Shown: positions 43,264 through 56,576, counted from the stretch's first letter. The stretch is 64,000 nucleotides of DNA from Costus lasius (GCA_027563935.2 CM050446.2:32491501-32555500); one strand, 5' to 3'. Notes: generated by a model from the sequence alone, not told the origin. Made by a program: numbers and translations.

Positions 43264-45942
43264 ATAAATCATAAAAGGATCAAACTAAATGGTTCAGTTG
43301 GTACGTACCTTTGGCATTGTCGATTAGCCCATATAAACAAGAATCGCATTCAACAACTCCATGCAAATGGATTGTTAGATTCAACCTCCTTGGAGGAGTT
43401 TGATACTTGTGAGCCTTGTTTATTAGGGAAAATGACAAAAGCACCTTCACCAAGATTGGTGAGAGGCAGGAGGTTTGTTGGATCTCATACATAGTGATGT
43501 GTGTGGGTTATTCAGTAAACAAGCCGGAGGAGGGTACAACTACTTCATCACATTTACTGATGACTTCATTAGATACGTTTATGTCTATTTGATGAGACAT
43601 AAGTCCGAATCCTTTGAGAAATTTAAGGAGTTCAGACATGAAGTAGAGAACCAGCTTGGTAGATCTATTAAGGCTCTTCGATCAGATCGTGGTGGAGAGT
43701 ACCTGAGCGGTGAGTTCTTTGACTATCTTAGAGAGTGTGGGATTCTATCCCAATTCACTCCTCCTGGAACACCTCAATGGAATGGTGTGTCTGAAAGGAG
43801 AAATCAAACTTTGTTGGACATGGTTCGATCTATGATGAGTCATGCAACTCTACCTCCGTCGTTTTGGGGCTATGCACTTGAGACAGCTTCTCTCATACTA
43901 AATAATGTTCCATCTAAGAGTGTCTCCAAGATTCCGTACGTGGTATGGAGTGGGAGACGCCCAAATCTCTCTTTTATCAGAGTCTGGGGATGTGAGGCTT
44001 ATGTCAAACGTCAGGATTCTAGCAAGCTAGAACCCAGATCTGATAAATGTGTGTTTGTGGGATATCCTAAGGAAACTAAAAGATATCACTTCTATGTTCC
44101 CAGCGAGAACAAAGTTTTTGTTGCTCGTGGTGCTGTCTTTCTAGAGAAAGAATCTCGCATGAAAGAAGTTAGTGGGAGGAAGTTTGACTTGGACGAGGTC
44201 CAAGTGCAACCACAACACACTGAGGTGGAACCTGAGCCACCTGCACCGGTTGCTAGGCAACCAGAGGCTTAGACACAGGCCTTGTGTAGGTCTGGGAGGA
44301 TTCGTTGTGCACCTGAGAGGTACGGGTCACTGCCGACCCAACACGACGGGATCTTCATCATTGAGGATGAGCCCAGGACCTATGATGAGGCGGTCGCTGG
44401 ACCAGACTCCGAGAAATGGCTTGAGGCAATGAGATCCGAGATGGATTCCATATCGGCTAACCAAGTCTGGGATTTGGTTGAGCTACCTGATGGGGTAAAA
44501 CCTATAGGGTGTAAATGGGTCTTCAAGAGGAAGACTGACATGGATGGCAACATAGTTACCTATAAGGGTAGACTTGTGGCTAAAGGATTCAGACAAGTCC
44601 ATGGGGTGGACTATGATGAAACCTTCTCGCCAGTTGCCATGTTCAAATCCATTCGAATCCTATTTGCTATAGCTGCATATCACGATTATGAGATATGGCA
44701 GATGGATGTAAAGATAGCGTTCCTTAATGGGAAGCTAACAGCGGATGTGTTTATGACACAACCTGATGGTTTCATCCATCCTGCAGAGGCCAATAAGGTC
44801 TACAGGCTAAGAAGATCCATTTATGGATTAAAGCAAGCCTCTCGAAGTTGGAATCTTCAATTTGATGAAGCAGTAAGAGATTACAGCTTTATCAAGAGCG
44901 AAGATGACGCCTATGTTTACAGTAAATTCAGTGGGAGCTTAGTGACATTTCTGGTCCTGTATGTCGATGACATACTACTCATCGAAAACGACATCCCTAG
45001 TCTTCAAGCTGTGAAGACATGGTTGGGGAAGTGTTTCGAGATGAAAGACTTAGGGGAGGCCGCCTATATCCTAGGCGTGAGGATCTACCGGGATAGATCC
45101 AAGAAGCTCCTGGCCCTTAGTCAGAGTACTTACATTAATAAGGTCCTGGAGAGGTTCAGCTTAGAGCAATCTAAGAAAGGATACCTTCCAGTGAGACATG
45201 GCCTTATTCTCTCCAAGAGCCAGTGTCCCATCACACAGGCTGAGAGGGACGACATGAGTCGAGTGCCCTATGCTTCGGCAGTAGGTTCGATCATGTACGC
45301 GATGTTGTGTACTAGACCAGACATGGCTTATGCTGTGAGCATAACCATCCGATACCAATCCAATTCAGGTCTGCAGCACTAGGTGGCTGTAAAGAACATT
45401 CTATGTTTCTAAGAAGAACTAAGGAATGGTTCTTGGTCTATGGGGGACAGGAAGAGCTTAGTGTTCAGGGCTACACTGACGCGTCGTTCCAGTCTGACCC
45501 TGATGACTTAAGATCGCAGACAGGCTATGTGTTTAGATTAAGTGGAGGTGCTATGAGCTGAGAGAGCTCTAACTAGTCTATTGTAGCTGATTCTACAACC
45601 GAGGTTGAGTATGTCGTTGCTTCTGAGGCAGCCAAAGAAGCCGTTTGGATTCGGAAGTTCATTTCTGAACTTCATGTGGTTCCAACTGTTGTGGATCCGA
45701 TTGAGCTCTATTGTGATAACAATAAAGCGATGGCACAGGCAAAGGAACCATGGTCTCATCAAAAATCCAAACACATACTCAGGAGATTTCACCTGATCTG
45801 GGAGATCATTGATAGAGGTGATGTCAGGATAGGCAGAGTTGACACAGACAATAATCTGGTAGACCCACTGACTAAGGCTTTGGCGCAGCAGAAGCGTGAT
45901 GGTCATGCGAGGGACATAGGGTTGAGATTTCTCAACAACTAA
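43264..45942 (+). pseudogene. Cop2 integrase, reverse transcriptase and RNase H
   Basis: Copia order. 43310-43434: pre-integrase zinc motif (WHCRLAH...CEPC). A frameshift near 43460 leads to the integrase (LIHSDVCG, ALRSDRGGEYLS and QWNGVSERRNQT supply the D, D and E). TAG at 44270-44272 interrupts the same frame. RT follows: NQVWDLVELP, GCKWVFKRK, catalytic YVDD at 44960-44971, LGEAAYILGVRIYRD. A stop at 45380 and a frameshift near 45410 lead to RNase H: GYTDASFQSD, two stops near 45560-45575, DSTTEVEYVVASEAAKEAVW, SHQKSKHILRRFHLI, DPLTKALAQQ. The purine tract AAGTGGGAGA (45952-45961) precedes the 3' LTR. Defects: two frameshifts and several nonsense codons; the catalytic residues themselves remain. 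Confidence 0.92.
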
Positions 45943-45963
45943 GTCTAAGTGCAAGTGGGAGAT

Positions 45964-47858
45964 TGTTGGTGTATATGCCCTTGGACCCGTTGTTGGTCCA
46001 TCTTGTACTACTTGACATTGATATTTAATATATCATTCTGGCATTGTCGTTATTATGCTATGTTTACATCTATGATTATGTACATGGATAATAATGTCCC
46101 TGGAGACAGATTGTATCTGTGCTCAAACGGTGTGTCCCCGGTCGAGTACCTGAGTGGATAAGGGACAGCTCCGGTACATGTGAGACTGGTATATGGGCTG
46201 GTTACGCATGGGGTGCTAACGCAGACATATGGGTATATCAGTGGTGAATATACTGGACCGACCCGCTGTGAGGCTTTAACTTGGTGTCATGAGTTAAGCT
46301 CACATGTGACAGGAGATGCATTGATCCCTTGACTTGAGGTCATTGACTCTTCTATATGGTTAAGGGCATACTTTGATACAACCTAACGCCTCGTCGTAGC
46401 AGGGAGGTCAAAACGGTTGTCATTGGGTATGTCATGACCCATATGAGAAGATCAATGGACAGACATAGGATTTGCCCCTTTCTGCGGGAGGCTTGATACC
46501 CACAGGGCCCCCCTATGGTTGCTTGACTGAGAGTGTATGGCCATACCCAGGTGAAAGCCAGATCTAGTCATGACCATGAGATTGGGTGAAAACAAAGTGG
46601 TGACACACTTTGTCCAATCGGATATCAGTCTGGCAAAGAGACTGTAATGCATCGGTACCTTGTTGTGATGATGGGGATGTCGATGTTGATATCCATTCCG
46701 ATGACTTGGGTAGCAGCGATGCACTGTAGGTGTCAATCACTGCTTATGATGACTCGGTTCATCACTGCCAACGTCTGAGGAACCTACAGGGTCGCACAAC
46801 TTGAAACTCGGGTTCTCATATTGATCGGGTAGCCTATTGATTGAGTTATTGGATAACTCAGAGCTGTTTGGGAGAATCCATCAGCACCACTGTGCTAGAT
46901 GAGATGAAAGGAATCATTTGGAGCTAACTTGTTTTTGGGCCTAGTAGGCCAAATGGGCCCAATGGGTCATTTGGGCCAAATGGGCCCAATAGACCAAGTT
47001 GGGCTAATAGGCCAAATGGGCTCAATAAGCCATTTGGGCCAATGGGCCAAATGGAATGGCGCAAGATACTTGGAGTGAGCTTGGTGCATTTCTTTGAGGT
47101 GGACAAATCCAAGTTGGACATCTTCTTAAGGTGAGAAGCTTGGAGCTTCTCACTTGGAGTGGATGAATGTACTTGGGCGCATGGCACTTGGAGTGGGCGA
47201 AATGGGTTTTACCTCTTGAAGAGGTGTGTCTCTTCATGAAGAGGTGTGCCTCTTCACTAGTGAAGAGGTGCACCTATTCATGGGTATATAAAACTCATTC
47301 CTCCCTCCTCGTCGCTTCTTCTTGACTTCTTGAACTCTTGAACTCTTCCCCTCCTCTTCCCCTTGTCGCCACTCTTGAGATATTCGGCCATTGAGAGAGT
47401 TGGACTCTCCTCCTTACTTGGTTTAGTTCCTGCAAGCTGCTTGTCGCCCTCCTCCCCAAAGTTGCACTTTGGCTTGGGTTGATTCCTGTTCGAATCGTGT
47501 TGGAGTGCTTCGAGAGTTGGACTCTGACGAAGCTCTACCTCCTCTACTTGGCATCTCCTCTGGAGTTGGCACAAGTGATTGAGGAAGTCTCTCAAAGGCG
47601 TGGATCTTCTTCCCGAGGCTAGCACCGGGCGTGGAAGAAGAGGACTCCAGGTTCGGCTGTGTGCGAGACTGCAGAGGGCGCACATTTGGGCGCCTGCATC
47701 GCATCACTTAATTTGCATCAAGGTATCATCTCCTACTCACCGTGTCGATCTCCTGGCAAGTCTCGATCTTCTGGGTTATTGGGACTGGCCTGTTTCGGGG
47801 ATTGCTTCCGCTGTGCTTGTCTGTAATAATTTTAAAATCCCCCCGGGGTTTCCCAACA
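45964..47858 (+). mobile_element. Cop2 3' LTR (1,895 bp)
   Basis: It starts TGTTGGTGTATATGCCC after the purine tract and ends GTTTCCCAACA before CATTG. It repeats the TGGGCC array, the pre-TATA palindromes and the TATA box of the 5' LTR. Confidence 0.93.
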
Positions 47859-47863
47859 CATTG

Positions 47864-48075
47864 TTCTAGCTAGCAATATTGTATGGTGATGTTTAGTCAT
47901 GTGGCTGATGTATTGTCCCATTAGTGTTCACGAATGTTGTTATATATGTGTATAGTGGGATTTTACTATTGATTTGATGTTATTAGTTGATGGGCTGGGC
48001 CAGATCAATAGGCGCAATTGTCATGTGTCACAGGTGGGCTACTGACCGAGGCCCAGTACCTATCGAGGTGTGACA
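47864..48075 (-). other. LTR-like remnant, right part
   Basis: This continues 31893 across the Cop2 insertion. It ends CGAGGTGTGACA (minus-strand start TGTCACACCTCG), followed by CTAGG. Confidence 0.4.
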
Positions 48076-48080
48076 CTAGG

Positions 48081-50811
48081 TGTCAAGCCCATGGAACTTG
48101 GCCTGGCCCAAGCCCAAGCCATAGCTGGAAGCGGAGCCCAAACAAAGGAGATTTGCGGTCAAACTAGGCTGTTGACCCCAAATCGAACGCAGCTTCCGAT
48201 TTGGGCGGCAGCACGCGGCTTCCGTCCGCGTCGATAGCGTCACTGTCACCTGCGCGATGCTCGGACGCAAAGGCGAAAGAAAATGCAAGCTCCGACACGA
48301 GGTCACCAGAGGAATTGGAGGACGCAAGGAAGCACGCGGCAAGGCTTCCGAACACGACGAGCAGTGACCTCGTCGCCAGTGGTAAACTCGGCCCGAGAAT
48401 CTTGGAGGCGACGCGATCTTCACGGAGCTCGAGGGCGGCAGCCTTCCTTAACCTTTAAGAAGCATGGCGAGGCGACGAGAGGGGGATCCATCAGGGAGCG
48501 GCGACCATATCTCCACCATCACCGAGCGCAGGGAGTTTGTAAGGGAGCGATTTTAACCGTCACCCAGTGGGTCGACGGTTAGGGAGGGGAGTGGGTGTCG
48601 GTGGCCAGGGGTCGTCGGCAACAATAGAGGGGTTTGGTAGCTTAAACGAGGAATAAAATCCAAGCTTTCCCCGATATCCGATTTCCCATGTTTCTGCGAT
48701 TAACTATGCGTTTTGCATTCTTCTACGGCGACGGCAATCTCCGGCGGCAGGAGGCTGTCCAGCGTCGTCGACGGGAGGCTGAGGGGACGTGCAAACCTCC
48801 TCTACCGGCATGCTCTTCTCCAACAATGCACAACAGCGAATGACGAGTGAACGAGCAGGCGGCGCTTGTTCGCGTTAACGAAGAAGACGACGCTCGAAAC
48901 GTGAAATAGGCGGCTGACGTGGTGAGAGCAAATAGCGAAGTCAAAATCGGCCGGGCAAACGAAATCGAAATGCAAATTCGATTTCGCGGTTTCGAATTAT
49001 AGGTTGACGCAAGCGTGACGTCAGCATCGCAAAATCGAACGCGGTGACGAACGGATTTTGGCATCTGACGTAGGGGTGATGTCAGTAGAAGGTTAAATTG
49101 GCGACTAGCGATTGTTGGGTCAAAATTGATTTTGACCAGTGAGGTTCTTTGATTTAGGGTTCCGGTTTTCAAATTATAGTTAGAGTTTTCCGATTGATTT
49201 CTGATTTGGGGAGAAATTTTGGACGGCAATTAGGCTTCCCAAATTGGGGTAATTTTCCACCTAGAAATCCTAGGGTTTTGATACGATCCGCAAGTGCACG
49301 GATTTATCGAAGTAATAAAATAAGATATCATTCCTTACGAGGATCAGGTGGTCAAGTACCGATTACACGGTCAATCTATATCTAGACGAATCAAATTGTG
49401 GTTTTTGTTTTGGAAACTTTTAAGTACAAATTAAAAAAAACAGAGGTAGTGTTATTGGTAAAAATCAATTTCGATAAAATTAGGATTTAGGGTTTCACTA
49501 CGCTGACGATTATGAATTTAAAAAAAATAAACCTTTGAACAGAAAATTAAAATGTTGAAAGGGATTTTTCCTAAGGTACAGATTACCTCCTCCCGAAGCG
49601 TAATCTAATACCTAATTACATTAATTCCCTACTCTCGTGACAATTAACGCAATTAGATCTTTTAAGTTCTGTGAAAAATCATAAAATCCTTCAGACGAAT
49701 CTGAACTACTCCCGTGATCGGATTCGTAGGTTTGAAAAGAATAGATCTGATATTGCGATTCACCTCTCGGTCTTTCTTGCAACGTTTAAGACATAAAATT
49801 ACTTGATCGGAGTAAATCACGTAAATAACACACTTCTAATCAAATCAATGCTATAATAATTATGACAAAGATAAAAATACGAAATTTAATTCACAGAAGT
49901 CAGTGGGCAACATCCCTAATCCCAAAATAGGTTTAAGAGAATATGTTCTTCAAAAACAGCATGTATATTGATGAATAAGCATATAATCCTCTCGAAACTA
50001 CAAGAATTTCACTAAGAAGACAATTAGAAAAGCTTTCCCTAGATCTGGAGATGAATAGAAGATGATCAATCGTCACTTTTGCATGAAATTTCATCGGAAT
50101 TCTGCCCAAAAAGTGATTTTCGCCCTAGCCGCCGTCTCTGTTGGTGTTCGTGCGTAGAAGCCCCCGAAACCCTTCCAAAACCCTTCCTTTTATAGTCTAA
50201 TCAGTATAGAACCTATCTAGGAAGGTTTCTGGAGAGTTTGGTTCAATTCTGGTTCGGTTTGGAGTCGAATCGAGTGAGAAACACGAAAGGTGGACATTTT
50301 TACTACCCATAATAAGTTTACGGCCGAGGCCGTAATTCTTTCTGTGCATAAGGCCCTTTGTACACAGAAAGTTTCACGGACCGTGAAGGACTCACGGCCT
50401 CACCCGTGAAGGTTTCTGTGCACTATTTAACTTAGCCGATGTCTTTCGCCCTTCGAACGCAAAATTACGGCCGGCCCAGTAATTATGGCCAAGGCCGTGA
50501 AAATCTCAATCTTTACTGTTTTTGCTCCAAATTCGACGTGTAAGCTCGTAATCTCCTGGGGAATCGTGTTTTAGCCTTAAAACTCATGAAATCCATCATT
50601 TTTGTGCCTTTTTACATACATTTTCATAAAAACTAAGAAAAGTGAAGATTCTATGCAAAGTGAAGCAAAAACACTAAAAATTGCATAAAATCATTCAATT
50701 AAGCCCAAAATATCTTGTAAAATATAGGAAAAAACATAGTGTAAATGCAACTCATCAGGTTTCACGCCTGGTCTGGTGTTCCGTCGGACTACCTTAGGCC
50801 GGGGCGTGACA
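48081..50811 (-). mobile_element. Del1: Tekay/Del-like solo LTR (1,247 bp without the insert)
   Basis: Flanked by CTAGG (48076-48080 and 50812-50816), with TGTCA...TGACA ends. The minus-strand start TGTCACGCCCCGGCC is typical of Tekay/Del LTRs. It contains GC-rich sequence with no supported gene. Ath7 lies inside. Because the remnant to its left also ends in GTGACA before CTAGG, a tandem-LTR origin is possible instead of a simple solo LTR. Confidence 0.6.
49279..50757 (-). mobile_element. Ath7: Athila-like solo LTR (1,479 bp)
   Basis: Perfect duplication GGTTT (49274-49278 and 50758-50762). It starts TGATACGATCCGCAAGTGC and ends GCAACTCATCA. It belongs to the short-LTR group of Ath1 and Ath2. 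Palindromes (TTACGGCCGAGGCCGTAA, CACGGACCGTG, CACGGCCTCACCCGTG) lie at about 50315-50510. A minus-strand TATA box (TATAAAAGG, about 50186-50194) follows them, so the array is in U3. Confidence 0.9.
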
Positions 50812-50816
50812 CTAGG

Positions 50817-51535
50817 GGTATAAATACGATCCTAGTGGCAATAGTAAGGCTAAAATGTATTAACATATAATATGAGAGTGACTTCCTTTTTTCTTAAACT
50901 TGTTATATTCTTTATTAACCTGTAATTATAATATTTGTTAGCATGTTATTTTTTATAAATTTTTTAATTTTTTATAAGTAATAAACATACCGATATTTTT
51001 ACATCCCACCAATCTGATGGTGCATCTACTATTACTATTGTAGCATCCTATCCTAAACTAGTCTCTCTACCTTCAGTTCTTTCCACAACCTCCAATTACC
51101 TTTTAATTGATCTCATTTATTTTTTAATTGTTATTTTGCAATCCGATTAGTTGTTGAAAATTGTCAACAACAAATATCTAACCTTGTACATTTAAATGTA
51201 TACTGAGTCTCATACAGTTTTTAACGGTAGCAACATATACATCACAAAAAATTTATATTGTATGGTATGTTCATACTACTTTTTCGTATTTTTGTGATGA
51301 ATGTGACATCAATATAAAAAAATTAAATTTTATTATTTATGCTATGAGATTAAAATAAATAAATATTTTAAAAAATAAACACATTAATATATAATAATTA
51401 ATGAAAAAAATTCTCATCAAAAATGATCAGGAGGAAATGCAAATTAAGAACCCTTAAGCAAATAACAGCTGAGATAAATAAAATACTAATTAGTATATTA
51501 TTAGTTAATTAATAATAAATTAATCTATCCTCCCC
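50817..51535. other. Unassigned AT-rich sequence
   Basis: It follows the CTAGG duplication of Del1. There is no open frame of note, no LTR termini and no tRNA. Nothing recognisable is seen. Confidence 0.4.
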
Positions 51536-51787
51536 CACAAGGAGGAGAGGTGGCAGAAGGAAGCTAATCGACTTTGTCACTTGTGGGGAGGGGAAAAAAG
51601 GTGAGGAGAGGGAAGGGGAAAGGGGAAGGGAAAGAGAAAGAAAAGGGAAGGAGCTAGGAGGGGAAGAGCGCAAGGGGAAGGGGAAGGACCTGGTGAGTCT
51701 TTGCATGACCTTCCACCCCACCCCCCCCCCCCCCCCCCCCCTCATAGGTGGGGGAAGGGGAAGGGCAGACGAGGAGTTTGGTGAATG
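51536..51787. repeat. Purine-rich low-complexity tract with a long C run
   Basis: GGGGAAGGGG-type G/A sequence on the plus strand (about 51570-51690), then a run of about 22 C residues near 51720-51741, then more G/A. Such tracts can form triplex or quadruplex structures. The exact C-run length may be an assembly uncertainty. Confidence 0.6.
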
Positions 51788-51792
51788 AGTGG

Positions 51793-53628
51793 TGTTGTAT
51801 CTCCACAAGTAGGTAGACAAACTTATTTCTGGTGGCGCAGCCAAAAACTTGTTGTGTCCCTAGACTTGTTGTGTCCATAAGTGCACGGATACTCGAAGTA
51901 ATAAAAAGATATCGAACCCACAGAGACCTCGTTTGTCAAGTACTGAATAACCGATTTCTTACTATCTAGGTAATCGAAATATGCAAGTAAACTATCGAAG
52001 GCGACAAGAAAATATCAGAGAGAAAACTGGGACTAGGGTTTCATCCACTTTAATTTCTATGACTAGATATGAATAGAAATTCGTCAGTTTAATTTTATCA
52101 TGATAAAGACATGATTTACTTAATGAAGGGATCATCTCACTTTCGTGCAGATGATCATGCAGGGACCGATCCTCGCTTTCACGCAAGATCTATCCCAAGC
52201 TGAAGATAAGCAAACCATCAATCAAAGAACTCAAGGATCACTTTTGCGCATCCGAGTTCTAAGTTGATTACCTCAAGTGGAATCTCAAGGATCACTTTCG
52301 TGCATCCGAGTCTCAACACAAGTTCTACCTATGGTTCTCCAACGTTTCAATCCTCACTTTCGCACAAGATCTCCACATGTGACAAATTAACTCAATCCTA
52401 GATTCATATTATTATCATGGCAATTAAACTTCTAAAATCAAGAAACAAGAGCTAACTTAATTTCTTACAGTAAGTTCCTATCATGCAATTCTAGGGTTCC
52501 AAGTTCTCAAGCAAGTCACCTTTCGGTCCTTATTGCGAAAACTCTAAAACATGATTAACAACATGAATCTATGGAGAATTAAAGAGCAATTATCACATAG
52601 GTAGAATTATCATGCTAAAATTATACTTGACGAAGTAAGGAAAAGTTTATCTAGTCATTAAGAAATCAAAGGGAATTACTCCTCCATGTCCCATAAAAGG
52701 ATTAAGCTAGCATGGATGAAAGATTACAATATTTCATAGTATCAAAGTATAAGAAATCAAAGAAAGAGGGGAAAAACAAATAACCACACGGCTATAACGG
52801 AAATTACAGTCATAATCTCCTTGATGAACAATGTCTGCGATGGATTCTTCGTCGATTTCTCCTCCGATTGATCTCCTTTCTTCTTGAAACTTCTGGAGCA
52901 CTTTCTTCTCCTCTATGCGCAGCTTCCCCATAAATTTCATGGCCAGAGATACGTTGTACGCTTCCCGGTGGCAAAACCTAAGGTGGCGGCGTGAAACTCA
53001 ATTTCTCTCTCGATGGTGGACGAAAATTAGGGCTTCCAGTCTCTTCGTCTTCTTCTCGTCGAAAGCTCTCCTTTTGCTTCTTACAGCATCGAATTTTATG
53101 GCCTGGATCGTCCGCAATCGACCGTGCAAAAATCGGGCTTCAAGGTTGACCGGGAAAATCGCGTCCAGAGTCAGAATTACGACTGTGTTTCTAGTTACGG
53201 CAATGCCATAATTTGGGTAAGAACTCACGGTACATAAATTTTCCGGAATTATGGTACCGTGAACTTCCTTACAGCAGTGCCGTAAAATCTATCAAACTTT
53301 CTGTCCAAAATCGAACCCAAATTACGGCCCGTAATCTCCGTTACGGTAGGGCCGTAGTTGCCTTGAAACTTTCTGTACAAATTTATCCCAAAATACAGCA
53401 CCATCCAGAAATTACGGCAATACCATGGTTTTGTTCTGTGGATGCAGTGAAATCACGGTACCATAATATCCATTACGGTAGTGCCGTAATTTGCTATGAA
53501 GCTCCAATCTTCTTGAAATTTGACATGCAATCTTCTCTTGACGATGGGAATTCATCCTTGCATCTGAATTGCTTTAAAATGCCTGAAAATCATCAAAAAC
53601 CAAAAAGGGTGTAGATTCTGCAATAATA
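51793..53628 (-). mobile_element. Ath8 3' LTR, truncated in U3
   Basis: It starts TGTTGTATCTCCACAAG and aligns with the 5' LTR up to about CTGCAATAAT (53628). It then breaks into foreign sequence; about 100 bp of U3 start are missing. GNRA-type array 52130-52375 (first unit GATCATCT/AGATGATC around CAC-TTTC-GTG), palindrome array about 53175-53495. Confidence 0.88.
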
Positions 53629-55694
53629 TAAGTCTAGGAACAACAATATAAGTCTAACTGCTACAAGAATTCTCTTTACAAAACTTTACATCAGAGTACA
53701 CTTTTACAACACTCAGATCTCAACTAATAACTTTTTAGTACACGAATCACTTCAGGAATAATTCCTCAAGTATAACTTTACATCCATGCCTTGATTTCCT
53801 TAGTCCAGACCAGTACTTGCAATATCAACAAGACTCAGCAAAACATTGCTGAGTAAGCCTTTCCCTAGAAGAAAGGGTAGTCCCTTAAATTCAAAGGAGG
53901 GGAGACTAGCAAGAAGCATGAACAATGAAATTGTAACAACTGAATACAAACAGAAAGCTGAAACTAAAACTGTAAACTGGAAACTGAAAACTAGAAGCTG
54001 TAACTGAAAACTATAATGCAATTAGATAAACTGATGTGTCAAATATGAAAATTGATACCATGCATAAATCAACTATGAGCAATACCTACTAGCTTGTGGG
54101 GTCGTCACCCCGAATACGCATGATAAGGTGTATCACACCTTACATGGTGAACACACGCGCTACCATGCGTCACGAATCCCGGTGCATGCTAACTTGGGAC
54201 CCCGATCTGTCCACAGAGTGGATACTACTGGGTATGTGCTCAATAACATGTAACTGTCCACACACGTGGATACTAGAAAACTGGTTATGCTGTCCACAAC
54301 GTGGAGACTCAAAACAATAACATGCTTTAACACATACTTGACTGGTTTACAAAACAGAAAACTAACAAATCTTCGATATGCATAGGATAGGATCCTATAT
54401 TATTTGAGTCAACAGAAATAAAGACAATAAACCTTCTTCTACAGAAATCTGGTTTGAGGTATTACCTTTGAAAAGCTAAGAAAACTAGTTATTAAACGAA
54501 GCAAGCCAAACACTAGATCAATCGCTTTGAAACATAGATTTATACATAAACTTCATCAAACAAGATTCAAACGTGAAAACAAAGACCACCAACAGAAGCG
54601 AAACATCTCAAAACCTACGGAACCAACTTTGGATTCAGTGAACCGGACCCAAAAGCCACTGAACCGGACTGAATTGCAGTGAACCGGTCAAATTCACCCT
54701 GAACCAAACCAAACCGAAACTTGAAACCAAAATTACACAAATTATATGAAGCATCTAGGGACACACAAGATACCATTAGATGGGGAATTTCACAAGCTTT
54801 CCAACGGCTACCTAAACCGGCCAGGATTCAACCGGATTAGGGTCGAACCGGCCAGAAAACCAATGGTGGGCCGAAAATGAAATTAAACCACTCAATCTGT
54901 TGAACCGGTCCAAATAAATTCCAAACTCAGCGAGCCGGGTTTATTTCAAATAAACCAAACTCAAAACCCAAAATCGGACGAGCTTCCATTCGCCGCCAGA
55001 TTTCACCAGGAAGCTTCCGACATCACCGGAAAGCTCTACAGCTACCTGCGACAAGCTTTCGATGCATGGTCGAAGCCCTCACAACAGCCGCCACTATCGA
55101 TAGTGGCGTCGCCGCCGTCGACACACCAAAACCTATCGAAACCGAAACAGAACTTCACCAAAACTTCCAGAAAGCAAGCTTACCTTGCTACGAAACCATA
55201 TAGTAGGTCTGGAACAGAAAATTCGTATCGAAGAAGGCGCTGGAAAACTGAAACTCGAGGCTGCGCCGGCGACTGGTTTGAGCTCGAAATCTCCCTCCTA
55301 ACGGCGCGCCGCAACTTGAAGGAGTGCTAGGGTTCAATTCGCAAAAAATCAAATGGAAACCCTCTGAAATAGACGCGAGACGCGTCCCAAAATAGCAAAG
55401 GCCGCCGATGACTCGGTCGCCGCAAACAGCGAGGAAGACAACGAGTCGACTCGGCCGTGAAATTAAATCAAAACTGAATCAAGTAAAATTGGCACGGTTA
55501 AATACTTGAATTGCAACTTAGCCTGGTGGTTCGCTTGAACCAAAATAAAACTCAAGTCGCAGGTTCAAGCCTCTGTGAATGCGATTAAACTTTTTAATCT
55601 AAAACTTAAGTATAAAAATTCCAAAAAATTACAGAAAAATTACACAATTTCTGATTTTCTAAAATTATTTTTTAAAAAAACTTGGGATATTACA
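53629..55694 (-). mobile_element. Del2: Tekay/Del-like LTR fragment
   Basis: The minus-strand start is TGTAATATCCCAAG followed by T/A-rich sequence, a common Tekay/Del LTR start. No clean left end or 5-bp duplication: right flank TGGGG, left flank AATAAT. So this is not a simple insertion but a deletion or recombination product joining the Ath8 LTR to the Ath8 envelope-position gene. No supported gene inside. Confidence 0.55.
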
Positions 55695-56576
55695 TGGGGT
55701 AACGGTAAGGTAGGGACATTTGGTCCCCCCCCCCCTCTCTAACTATCATTTTCATTGCCATGCAAGACTCAAGATCAAGCCTTGCATTCCCTTTGCCACT
55801 TCTATCCCATATGGCTCAACATTCAGATGTAGGGCTATAGATGTAATCAACCCTCCTATTACAATGGCTCCCTTCTTCGCCCTGGCTACTTTATCCATGT
55901 GTTTCATCAAAAAGAAGGCAACATCCACCACTACTCCATTAAGCATCCCCCATAGAAGGTAGAGTTCAGACTGTCTTACCATGCCATCACTATCTCCTCT
56001 GCCAAAGACAGTGTGGGCAAGAACTCTATGAACATACTTTATACACGGATTTGTGATCTTTGAAGCTCTAGTAGAAACAGTAGAAAAATGAGTCTCATGG
56101 GTAATCTGGTTCCAGAACACCTTCTCTATAAACCCAATTGGTATTTCTGTAAACCCTCCAGAACCCAAGTGAAAGATAGATCTGACTTCTTTCAAGGTTA
56201 ACTTTCACTCAACATTAGCCAATCTGAATGTGATATCTCCTTCAGCAGGTCCATCAGAAAACTCTCTTAGATCCACATTCAAGCTACTCAAAAATTCCAA
56301 AGTAAATGGCAAATAGGTGTATGGCGTCATCTCAAAAAATCTTCTAGCCTTGACTTGCTCAAACATCCAAGATACATCCTCGTAGAGCCCAAGTGCCTCT
56401 AAAGTCCTTCTATCAGCATATTTTGTATTGAGAATTCTTCTTTCCACCAATTGATTGTACCTTGACTCTTGAATTTCATCTCTAAAAATAATGCCATAGG
56501 GATTTGGTGGTGTGGAAGATGTAGCTGGTCCTTTTCCTCTTTTCTTTGAAACTACTTGTCTAATCTTGGGGGCCAT
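55695..56576 (-). pseudogene. Ath8 envelope-position protein, truncated
   Basis: The ATG at 56576 gives MAPKIRQVVSKKRGKGPA. It shares with Ath5 the blocks GIIFRDEIQESRYNQL, ITFRLANVE, HRVLAHTVFGRGDSDG and LYLLWGML. An in-frame TGA at 56205-56207 and a frameshift near 55800 break it; Del2 removes the C-terminal part. Confidence 0.75.

Larger units (their letters stand above)
31894..47858 (+). mobile_element. Cop2: Ty1/copia element (Angela/Tork-like), carrying Ath6
   Basis: Perfect duplication CATTG (31889-31893 and 47859-47863), termini TGTTGG...CCAACA, LTRs of 1,886 and 1,895 bp, initiator-tRNA-Met PBS and a purine tract before the 3' LTR. Plus-strand order is LTR, PBS, long leader, protease, integrase, RT, RNase H, LTR, which is the copia order. 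The LTR start TGTTGGTGTATATGCCC recalls Angela/BARE-type LTRs; that assignment is tentative. Nonsense codons and frameshifts make it non-autonomous. Confidence 0.92.

Noticed and set aside
48201..48582. GC-rich open frames suggesting a host gene
   Set aside because: They lie inside the Del1 solo LTR, overlap on both strands and show no domain.
49194..49385. Frame crossing 49279 as a possible gene end
   Set aside because: It runs from Del1 into the Ath7 solo LTR, so it is a junction artefact.
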